Assembly: GCF_011927825.1 (NCBI RefSeq)
Contig: NZ_JAATJI010000001.1
Span: 1,860,001 to 1,924,000, forward strand
DNA length: 64,000 nucleotides
DNA from: Polymorphobacter fuscus
Lineage (GTDB): Bacteria; Pseudomonadota; Alphaproteobacteria; Sphingomonadales; Sphingomonadaceae
Direction: 5' to 3'
The notes beneath the pieces were generated by a model, which searched no databases, was not told the origin of the DNA, and saw nothing but the letters and a program-made list of their open reading frames with translations. Position numbers and translations under genes: made by a program. Below, in pieces: positions 45,129-53,063 of this stretch (position 1 is its first letter; each line of letters opens with the position of its first letter).

Positions 45129-47699
45129 ATGGATCTCGTGATCGTGGAATCGCCTGCCAAGGCCAAGACGATCAACAAATATCTGGGGTCGAACTATGAG
45201 GTTCTGGCCAGCTTCGGCCATATCCGCGACTTGCCGCCCAAGGACGGCTCGGTCGATCCCGACCATGATTTCGCGATGCTCTGGGAGGTTTCGGGCGATC
45301 GCGCCAAGCAGTTGAAGGCGATTTCCGACGCTGCCAAGCGCGCCGACCATGTCATCCTCGCCACCGATCCCGATCGCGAAGGCGAAGCGATCTCCTGGCA
45401 TCTGCTCGAATGGCTGAAGGGCAAGAAGGCGTTGCCGAAGGCCGGGGCGAGCCGCGTGACCTTCAACGAAATCACCAAGACCGCGATCCTGGCGGCGATG
45501 AAACACCCGCGCGAACTCGATTCGGCGCTGATCGATGCCTATCGCGCCCGCCGGGCGCTCGACTATCTCGTCGGTTTCACCTTGTCGCCGGTGCTGTGGC
45601 GCAAGCTGCCCGGCGCCAAGAGCGCCGGCCGTGTCCAGTCGGTAGCGCTGCGGCTGATCTGCCAGCGCGAAAGCGAGATCGAGGCCCATCGCCCGCGCGA
45701 ATATTGGACGATCGACGCCGCGATGGTGTCGGCCGCCGGCCAGGCCTTTCCGGCCCGGCTCAGCCTTTGGCAGGGCAAGAAGCTCGACCGCTTCGACATT
45801 CCCGACGCGGCCGCCGCCGCCCGTGCCGTCGCCGATGTGCGCAGCGGTGTTTTCACCGTCCATGCCGTCGATACCAAGCCGGCGACTCGCAACCCCTATC
45901 CGCCGTTCACCACCTCGACCCTGCAGCAGGAGGCGGCACGCAAGCTCGGCTTTACCGCCAGCCACACGATGCGCGTGGCGCAGGGCCTGTATGAGGAAGG
46001 CCGCATCACCTATATGCGCACCGACGGCGTCCAGATCGCCGGCGAAGCCATCGCCGCCGTCCGCGACGTCATCGCGCAGGATTATGGCAGCGGCCCCGAT
46101 GTGCTGCCCGACAAGCCGCGCCATTATGCCACCAAGGCCAAGAACGCCCAGGAAGCGCACGAGGCGATCCGCCCGACCGATCTCGGCTATCGCCCGTCGA
46201 AAGCGCCGGCCGGCGATGCCGAAAAGCTGTATGCCCTCGTCTGGAAGCGCACCGTCGCCAGCCAGATGGCGAGTGCGAAGATGGAGCGCAGCAGCATCGA
46301 CCTGCTCGATGCCGGCGGTCGCACCGGGCTGCGCGCCACCGGCCAGGTCATCATCACCCCCGGCTTCCTCGCCGTCTATACCGAGACCAGCGAGGATATC
46401 GCGTCGGATGCCGATGACGACGAAGGCCGCCGCCTGCCGCGCCTGACCAAGGGCGAAAGCACGACGACCAGCGATGTGACGTCGAAACAGCATTTCACCG
46501 AGCCGCCGCCGCGCTTTTCCGAAGCCTCGCTGGTCAAGCGGCTCGAGGAGCTCGGCATCGGCCGGCCGTCGACCTATGCCTCGATCCTGCAGACGCTGCG
46601 GGATCGCGCCTATGTCCGGGTGGAGAAGAACCGTTTCTGGGCGGAGGAAAAGGGCCGGCTCGTCACCGCTTTCCTTGAGCGCTATTTCGAAAAATACGTC
46701 GGCTATGACTTCACCGCCGACCTCGAAACCCGGCTCGACGATGTCTCCGCCGGCGATCTCGACTATTTGACGGTACTGCGCGATTTCTGGTCGGACTTTT
46801 CCCCCAAGACCAAGGAAATTCTGGAGCTTCGTCCCTCCGATGTGACCGTCGCCATCGATGAATATCTGGCGCCGATGCTGTTCCCGGACAAGGGTGATGG
46901 CAGCGACCCGCGGCTGTGCCCGACCTGCGGCACCGGCCGGCTGAGCCTGAAAACCGGCAAGTTCGGCGCCTTTGTTGCCTGCTCCAACTATCCGGAATGC
47001 CGCTACACGCGGCAGTTCGCCGGCGATGGCGGTGCGCAGGAAAACAGCGGCCCCGTCCTGCTCGGCACCGATCCCGACAGCGGCGAGCCCGTGACCCTGC
47101 GGTCGGGCCGCTTCGGCGCCTATGTCCAGCGCGGGGAAGGGGAAAAGCCGCCGCGCGCCTCCATCCCCAAGGATGCACCGGTCACCGGGCCGGACGACTT
47201 CGACCTGGCTTTGCGCCTGCTGTCTCTGCCCCGCACCATCGGCACCCATCCGGAAAGCGGCGAACCGATCACGGCCAGCATCGGTCGCTATGGCCCCTAT
47301 CTGGCCCATAATGGCAAATACGCCCGGCTGACCTCGACTGCCGAGGTTTTCGAGACCGGCATGAACGCCGCCGTTGTCAAGCTCGCCGAAGCTGCAGCCG
47401 CCGGGCCGCGCGCCCGCGGCGTCCAGGCGCCGTTGCGCGAAATCGGTGCGCATCCGGTGTCGGGGGCGGTGATGAAGCTGATGGCCGGCCGCTTCGGCCA
47501 GTACATCACCGATGGCGCCACCAACGCCACTGTGCCCAAGACCGAAGACGGCATGACCATCAGCCTCGACGACGCGGCGGCCCTGATCGACGCCCGTGCG
47601 GCCATGCCATCCAAGGGCAAGAAGCCGGTCAAGAAGGCCGCGGCCAAAAAGCCGGCCGCCAAGAAGAAGCCGCCGGCGAAGAAGAAGGCCGAGAGTTAA
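45129..47699 (+). CDS. topA: DNA topoisomerase I
   Basis: An 856-residue type IA topoisomerase that relaxes negative supercoils. The Toprim domain begins MDLVIVESPAKAKTINKYLG, with the acidic triad in ATDPDREGEAISWHL. The catalytic Tyr295 is in EEGRITYMRTDG. One four-Cys zinc ribbon is clear (CPTCGTGRLS...CSNYPEC). It is followed by repeated FGAYVQRG/YGPYLAHNG-type C-terminal domains typical of alphaproteobacteria, and a Lys/Ala-rich tail of about 30 residues that probably binds DNA. It is separated from kdpE by 103 bases and convergent with a TonB receptor. Confidence 0.98.
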   Translation: MDLVIVESPAKAKTINKYLGSNYEVLASFGHIRDLPPKDGSVDPDHDFAMLWEVSGDRAKQLKAISDAAKRADHVILATDPDREGEAISWHLLEWLKGKKALPKAGASRVTFNEITKTAILAAMKHPRELDSALIDAYRARRALDYLVGFTLSPVLWRKLPGAKSAGRVQSVALRLICQRESEIEAHRPREYWTIDAAMVSAAGQAFPARLSLWQGKKLDRFDIPDAAAAARAVADVRSGVFTVHAVDTKPATRNPYPPFTTSTLQQEAARKLGFTASHTMRVAQGLYEEGRITYMRTDGVQIAGEAIAAVRDVIAQDYGSGPDVLPDKPRHYATKAKNAQEAHEAIRPTDLGYRPSKAPAGDAEKLYALVWKRTVASQMASAKMERSSIDLLDAGGRTGLRATGQVIITPGFLAVYTETSEDIASDADDDEGRRLPRLTKGESTTTSDVTSKQHFTEPPPRFSEASLVKRLEELGIGRPSTYASILQTLRDRAYVRVEKNRFWAEEKGRLVTAFLERYFEKYVGYDFTADLETRLDDVSAGDLDYLTVLRDFWSDFSPKTKEILELRPSDVTVAIDEYLAPMLFPDKGDGSDPRLCPTCGTGRLSLKTGKFGAFVACSNYPECRYTRQFAGDGGAQENSGPVLLGTDPDSGEPVTLRSGRFGAYVQRGEGEKPPRASIPKDAPVTGPDDFDLALRLLSLPRTIGTHPESGEPITASIGRYGPYLAHNGKYARLTSTAEVFETGMNAAVVKLAEAAAAGPRARGVQAPLREIGAHPVSGAVMKLMAGRFGQYITDGATNATVPKTEDGMTISLDDAAALIDARAAMPSKGKKPVKKAAAKKPAAKKKPPAKKKAES

Positions 47700-47715
47700 G
47701 CAGCCCGTCGGCTGC
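47700..47715. terminator. Short hairpin between convergent topA and TonB-receptor genes
   Basis: Stem GCAGCC / GGCTGC with loop CGTC begins at the base after the topA stop and ends one base before the receptor stop at 47717. No T-run. It is a modest bidirectional terminator candidate. Confidence 0.45.
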
Positions 47716-47716
47716 G

Positions 47717-49684
47717 TCAATCGATGCGAACGCCGAAGCGCACCATGCGCCCCGGCGACGGCAGGCCGAGCTGCGGCGTGATCACGTCATTGCCGAGATT
47801 GTCGACGGCCATGGTGACCGATACGGCCGAACTGCCGATGCGCGCCACGCGCCACTGGGCCCGCAGATTGACTTCATCGCCCGCCGCCAGCTCGGCGCGG
47901 TTGCCGGCAGCGTCGAGATCGACGGCCGGACCGACCCGCCGATATTCGCCGCGCAGCAGCAGCGCGTCGAACGGACGGTATCGCAGCGCCCCGCCGACCT
48001 CATAGGCTGGCCGCTGCAACAAACGGCGGAATGCCGCGTCGCCCGGATCGGCGCGCGCGCTCATCACCGTGCCGAAGATCTCGGCATCGAGCCCGGCCAT
48101 CAGTGCCACATTCGCCTGCGCATCGACGCCATAGGTGCGCGTTCCGGACTGGTTGTAACGCTTACGCAACGACACGCCGTTGACCCGGACGACCCGCTGC
48201 CCGATCGTGCCCGCGCCGCGCTGGTAAAAGGGATTCACCACCAGATTGGCGGTCGCTCCTTGCCACGCCAGTTCGATGTCGGCGAGCCATGCCGTTTCCG
48301 GTCGCAAGTCGGGGTTGATCAGGAAACGGCCCAGCGCCTCGCCGAACAACTCGCGCGCTGACGGAAAGCGCGTGCGGCGCCCACCCGAAAGCGTGAGCGT
48401 CGTGTCCCGGGCGACGTCCCCCTGCACCGCCAGCGAAAAGGCAACCGCATCGGTTGCGGGCTGGGCCGGCTTGTCGCCGGTAAGCGGCGTGGTGGCGCGG
48501 TCATAGGCGACGCCCGCCGTCGCCTTCACCGGCCCGAGGGGCGCATCGACTTCGGCCCCTACCGTGAACAGGTTCTGCCGGTAGACCAGGCGCGGCCCGG
48601 CGACCCCGGTTTGCAGATTGGTGTCGACCTGGGCGTGGCGCGACGTCTGGGCGCTGCTCGTCAGGCGCAGGTCGAACGGCGCGATTGCCGTGGCGAGCAC
48701 CAGCCGCGCGCCCAGCGTATCGTCTTCGTCATCCTGCCGCGTCCGGCGGACGGTGTAGCTGGCGTTGCTGTAGGCATCGATCGACTGGCTGAACCATTGT
48801 CGCCAGCCAACGGCGCGCAGGGTTGTCGCCTCGCCGATATCGGCGCTGGCATTCAGGGTCAGCTGGGTCAGATCGATATCGGGATACCGCCAATAGCGCG
48901 GCGCCGCGACCGCGGGATCGCGATCGGACTCGGGCGCGATGCCACGGCGCGTGGTCACCCGCAGCAAGCTGGCACGGGCCGCCACGACCGGTCCCGCATA
49001 GCCCAGCGCGCCGAACAGGCTGACCGAATCGAGATCGGTATTGGTCCGTCCGCCGTCCGCCGCCTGGCTGAACGGCAGTGCGGCACGGTCCGCCACCGGC
49101 TCGGCGTCACGGGTCACACCCGATGCGGCGAACATCATGTGGAACGACCCGACCGCGGCGCCGCCGACCACCGATCCGGTGGCAAAGCCATCCGATCCGA
49201 CCTGTGCCATGCCGTGCACCCCGGTCGCGTCATCGCCGGTGCGCAGGTCGATCGCACCTGCCACGGCGTTGGTCCCATATTCTATCGGCACCGCCCCCTT
49301 GGCGACCTCGACCGATCGCACCAGCCCGGCGGGGAGCACGCCCAGATCGATCCGTCCGTCCCACGGCACGGCAAGCGGTGCGCCGTCGAGGAACACCTGT
49401 GTCTGGCGTTCCTCGGCGCCGCGAACCCGTGCGATGGTTTCGCCGCGAGAATTGGTCTTGGCGGAGACGCCGGGCAGGAAGCGCAGCATCTCCGCCACGT
49501 TGCGCGGCTGCCGCTCGATCAGAAAGGCTTCGTCGGCGGTAAGGCGTGGCGGGCGGACACGATCTTCCATCTCGGCGGCGGTGATCACCAGTTCATCGTC
49601 GTCATCCGCCCGCGCCGAGGCAGGGGCGATCGCAAGAACCATCGCGGCCAGGGATGCCGCGATACGCAGGCGCTGAGTCAACAA
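47717..49684 (-). CDS. TonB-dependent receptor
   Basis: A 655-residue outer-membrane receptor of the shorter, BtuB/siderophore-like size. It has a signal peptide (about 1-25, APASARA), an acidic DDDD then TonB box ELVITA at 31-36, a plug with RNVAEMLRFLPGV, QTQVFLDGAPLAV and YGTNAVAGAIDLRT, and a barrel to the C-terminus MVRFGVRID. The start is TTG at 49684 with GAAGGA upstream. No cobalamin riboswitch was recognised in the 214-bp upstream gap, so a B12 cargo is not supported. Ligand unknown. Confidence 0.9.
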   Translation of the reverse strand: MLTQRLRIAASLAAMVLAIAPASARADDDDELVITAAEMEDRVRPPRLTADEAFLIERQPRNVAEMLRFLPGVSAKTNSRGETIARVRGAEERQTQVFLDGAPLAVPWDGRIDLGVLPAGLVRSVEVAKGAVPIEYGTNAVAGAIDLRTGDDATGVHGMAQVGSDGFATGSVVGGAAVGSFHMMFAASGVTRDAEPVADRAALPFSQAADGGRTNTDLDSVSLFGALGYAGPVVAARASLLRVTTRRGIAPESDRDPAVAAPRYWRYPDIDLTQLTLNASADIGEATTLRAVGWRQWFSQSIDAYSNASYTVRRTRQDDEDDTLGARLVLATAIAPFDLRLTSSAQTSRHAQVDTNLQTGVAGPRLVYRQNLFTVGAEVDAPLGPVKATAGVAYDRATTPLTGDKPAQPATDAVAFSLAVQGDVARDTTLTLSGGRRTRFPSARELFGEALGRFLINPDLRPETAWLADIELAWQGATANLVVNPFYQRGAGTIGQRVVRVNGVSLRKRYNQSGTRTYGVDAQANVALMAGLDAEIFGTVMSARADPGDAAFRRLLQRPAYEVGGALRYRPFDALLLRGEYRRVGPAVDLDAAGNRAELAAGDEVNLRAQWRVARIGSSAVSVTMAVDNLGNDVITPQLGLPSPGRMVRFGVRID

Positions 49685-49898
49685 TCATGGTCCTTCATCA
49701 AGCGCCCGCAGCCCGTGATCGACCACTGCTGCGTCGCAATATGCGATCCCTGCGTCCGATCGTCCATCGACGATGAGCCGCTAATCCATCTTGTCGGCTT
49801 TCCAATCAAGGCCTTGCCTTGACCGGCCGCATCGTCTTCGATGATTACGACCCGCGGATGCAATGTGTATCGGACCGCGGGGCCATCGGGGACGGACC

Positions 49899-52800
49899 AT
49901 GACAGCCACTTTTTCACGCCTGCTTGTCGCTGCGCTTCTGGCAACGACCGGTCAGGGCCTTGCTGCGCGGGCGCAGGATCCATCGCAATGGTCGGGCCTG
50001 CATTACCGCAACGTCGGCCCCTGGCGCGGCGGGCGCGTGACCGCCGTGACCGGCGTGCCGTCGCAGCCCCGCACCTTCTACATGGGCACGGTTGGCGGCG
50101 GCGTATGGAAGACGACCGATGCCGGCCACAGCTGGACCAACACCACCGATGGCCAGATCCCTGTCGGTGCGATGGGTGCCGTCGCGGTGGCGGACAGCAA
50201 TCCCGATGTCATCTACGCCGGCACCGGCTCCTCCAAGATCCGCAGCAATGTTTCGACGGGGCGCGGCGTCTACAAGTCGGTCGATGGCGCCAAGACCTGG
50301 CGCTTCATCGGCCTGCGCGACGTCGGGCAAATCGCCACCATCCGCATCAACCCCGACAATCCCGACGAAGTGTTCATCGCTGCCACCGGCGACCCGTTCA
50401 AGAACAGCAGCGACCGCGGCGTCTATCGCACCCGCGATGGCGGCAAGACCTGGAAGAAGGTGCTGTTCCTCAATGATTCGCTCGGCGCCGCCGATGTCGA
50501 GATGCAGCCAGGCAAGCCAAACGTGCTTTATGCCGCCATGTGGCATGGCCTTCGCCACCCCTGGACGATCATTTCCGGCAGCACCGATGGCGGCCTCTAC
50601 AAATCCACCGATGGCGGGGACAGCTGGGCAAAGATGGCCGGCGGCCTGCCGACGGGGTTGTTCGGCCGCGCCAACATCGGCGTCAGCGCCGCCGCGCCCG
50701 ACCGGCTTTACGCGCTGATCGAGGCGAAGCCCGGCCATGGCCTGTATCGGTCGGACGACGGCGGCGCGAAATGGACGCTGGTCAATGGCGAGAACCGGCT
50801 CGTCACCCGGCCCTTCTATTACACCACGCTCGGCGTCGATCCCAACAATGCCGACCTGGTGTTCGTCGGCAACGAAAGCTGGTTCCGGTCGGTCGATGGC
50901 GGCAAGACGTTCAAGACCCAGGCCACGCCGCACGGCGACAACCACGATGTCTGGATCAACCCGCGCGATTCGCGGCTGATCGTCCAGGCAAACGACGGCG
51001 GCGCCAATGTCTCGCTTGATGGCGGCGCGACATGGAGCGTGCAATCGAACCAGCCGACAGCCGAAATGTATCAGGTCGCCGTCGACGACCAATATCCCTA
51101 TCGCCTCTACGGCGCCCAGCAGGACAACACGACCGTCATCGTGCCGTCGCAGGCGCTTGGCGACCAGCAGGACTATCGGATCGGGCCGGGCTGCGAAACC
51201 GGGCCGATCATTCCCAAGCGCGGCGACCCGATGGTCGTCTGGGGGGGGTGCAAGGGGCAGTTCAGCCGCGTCGACCTGCGCACCAACGGCAATGAACAGC
51301 AATATTGGGTCGGCAGCGAATCGCTTTACGGCAGCGACCCCAAGGATCTTCGCTATCGCTTCCAGCGCGTCGCGCCGATGGAGGTGCACCCGACCGAACC
51401 CAACACCCTTTATTACGGCTCGCAGTACGTCCATCGCTCGACCGACGGCGGCGTCAGCTGGGACGTCATCAGCCCCGACCTGACCCTCAATCCCCCCGAC
51501 AAGCAACTTGCCTCGGGCGAACCGATCACCCGCGATGCCACTGGCGAGGAGGTTTATTCCACCGTCTATGCCATCCGCGAAAGCACATTGAAGCCCGGTG
51601 TGATCTGGAGCGGATCGAACGACGGCCTGGTGCATGTGACGCAGGACGCCGGCAAGAGCTGGCAGAATGTGACCCCGAAGGACCTGCCGCCGGGGGGCCG
51701 CGTGCAGAACATCGAACCCGGCGTGCGCGCCCCGGGCACCGCCTATATCGCCGTCTATCGCTATCTGCTCGGCGATTATGCGCCCTATCTCTATCGCACG
51801 GATGACTATGGCAAAAACTGGGTCCGCCTGACCAACGGTCGCAACGGCATTGCCGCCGACGAGCCCACGCGCGTTATCCGCGAAGATCCGGATCGCCCCG
51901 GCCTGCTGTACGCCGGCACCGAATTCGGCATGCACATTTCCTTCGATCGCGGCGCTCGCTGGCAGCCGTTCCAGCTCAACCTGCCGGCGGTACCGGTCAC
52001 CGACATCAGGCTGGCGCATGGCGACCTGATCCTGTCGACCCAGGGCCGCGGCTTCTGGATTCTCGACAACCTCGGCGTGCTGCGCCAGTTGCCGTCACAG
52101 CCGGCCCGCGCGACCGACCATCGCCTGTACACGCCGGCGGTCGCCGTGCGCGTCAACGCGTCGGGCGACAAGGGCTATGACCCCAGGCAGGGCCCCGAAT
52201 ATATCCTGCCCGGCGCGCAAATCGATTATTTCGTTGCCGCTGCCACGCAAGCGCCGGTCACGCTGACGATCCTCGACGCCGCCGGCAATGTCGTCCGGAC
52301 GTTTTCGAGCGATGCACCGGCAACGCCGCCCGCTGGCAGCGGCGGGGGTGACGATGATGGCGGCCGATACCGGCCGACCTATCCCACCAGGCTCGACGCA
52401 ACACCCGGGGTGCACCGCTTCATCTGGGATCTGCGCTACGCCGGCGCGCCGGCACAGGCCCCGGCGGCACCCCAACCCAGCGCACTGCCGCCGACAAGCC
52501 CCAAGCCCGGCGAAGCCGCTCCCGGCGGCGTCCAGCCGGGCACCGCGGACCCGACCCGGCCGCGCTGGCCAGCGGGCCCGGTGGCGCCCCCCGGAGCCTA
52601 TACCGTGGTGATGACGTCGGGATCCTTCACCGCGCGCCAGCCACTGAAAATCGTCGAAGATCCGCGCGTGCTGGCCAGCGGCGTGACGGACGCCGATCTC
52701 GTTGCGCAGTTCGATCACAACATGCGCGTGCTCAAGCTGGTCCACGACACCAATCTGGCGGTAGCACGCGTCCGCCAGGCACAGGCGGAGCTGAAGCGAT

Positions 52801-53042
52801 CGCCCGATGAAGCGAAGGCCCGGGCGCTTGCCCCCGTCGCTGCCCGGCTGATCACCCCGCCGATCCGCTACAGCGCGCCGGGTCTGCAAACCCATGTCAC
52901 CTATCTCTACAGCGAGACGGGTGCCAGCGACCAGAAGGTGGGCCGCGATGCCGTGGACCGGTACACCGCCTTGCGGCAGCAGGTCGATGCCGCCCTGGCC
53001 GACGTGGACCGGGTGCTCGGCCCGGCGTCACCGGCCCGCTGA
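49899..53042 (+). CDS. Secreted Asp-box (BNR/sortilin-like) repeat protein
   Basis: A 1047-residue exported protein with a signal peptide (about 1-26, ending AARAQ) and a large beta-propeller region built from about eleven Asp-box repeats of the form S/T-x-D-x-G-x-x-W/F (for example VWKTTDAGHSW, VYRTRDGGKTW, LYKSTDGGDSW, VHRSTDGGVSW). A Pro/Ala/Gly-rich linker lies near 810-910, and a helical C-terminal domain runs to the end. Annotated relatives are called glycosyl hydrolase, sialidase-like or VPS10/sortilin-like, without proven function. A paralogue starts at 62262. It is convergent with the M14 peptidase gene, which suggests a role in extracellular peptide use. Confidence 0.88.
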   Translation: MTATFSRLLVAALLATTGQGLAARAQDPSQWSGLHYRNVGPWRGGRVTAVTGVPSQPRTFYMGTVGGGVWKTTDAGHSWTNTTDGQIPVGAMGAVAVADSNPDVIYAGTGSSKIRSNVSTGRGVYKSVDGAKTWRFIGLRDVGQIATIRINPDNPDEVFIAATGDPFKNSSDRGVYRTRDGGKTWKKVLFLNDSLGAADVEMQPGKPNVLYAAMWHGLRHPWTIISGSTDGGLYKSTDGGDSWAKMAGGLPTGLFGRANIGVSAAAPDRLYALIEAKPGHGLYRSDDGGAKWTLVNGENRLVTRPFYYTTLGVDPNNADLVFVGNESWFRSVDGGKTFKTQATPHGDNHDVWINPRDSRLIVQANDGGANVSLDGGATWSVQSNQPTAEMYQVAVDDQYPYRLYGAQQDNTTVIVPSQALGDQQDYRIGPGCETGPIIPKRGDPMVVWGGCKGQFSRVDLRTNGNEQQYWVGSESLYGSDPKDLRYRFQRVAPMEVHPTEPNTLYYGSQYVHRSTDGGVSWDVISPDLTLNPPDKQLASGEPITRDATGEEVYSTVYAIRESTLKPGVIWSGSNDGLVHVTQDAGKSWQNVTPKDLPPGGRVQNIEPGVRAPGTAYIAVYRYLLGDYAPYLYRTDDYGKNWVRLTNGRNGIAADEPTRVIREDPDRPGLLYAGTEFGMHISFDRGARWQPFQLNLPAVPVTDIRLAHGDLILSTQGRGFWILDNLGVLRQLPSQPARATDHRLYTPAVAVRVNASGDKGYDPRQGPEYILPGAQIDYFVAAATQAPVTLTILDAAGNVVRTFSSDAPATPPAGSGGGDDDGGRYRPTYPTRLDATPGVHRFIWDLRYAGAPAQAPAAPQPSALPPTSPKPGEAAPGGVQPGTADPTRPRWPAGPVAPPGAYTVVMTSGSFTARQPLKIVEDPRVLASGVTDADLVAQFDHNMRVLKLVHDTNLAVARVRQAQAELKRSPDEAKARALAPVAARLITPPIRYSAPGLQTHVTYLYSETGASDQKVGRDAVDRYTALRQQVDAALADVDRVLGPASPAR

Positions 53043-53048
53043 GCGGGC
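53034..53048. terminator. Hairpin at the stop of the Asp-box protein gene
   Basis: GCCCGC-TGA-GCGGGC, a six-bp GC stem whose loop is the stop codon itself, lies 15 bases before the end of the convergent M14 peptidase gene. No T-run follows. Possible terminator. Confidence 0.35.
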
Positions 53049-53063
53049 TGGTGACCGCCGCGA

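Noticed and set aside
49685..49898. Cobalamin riboswitch upstream of the 655-residue TonB receptor
   Set aside because: The size suggests BtuB, but no conserved B12-box sequence could be found in the gap.
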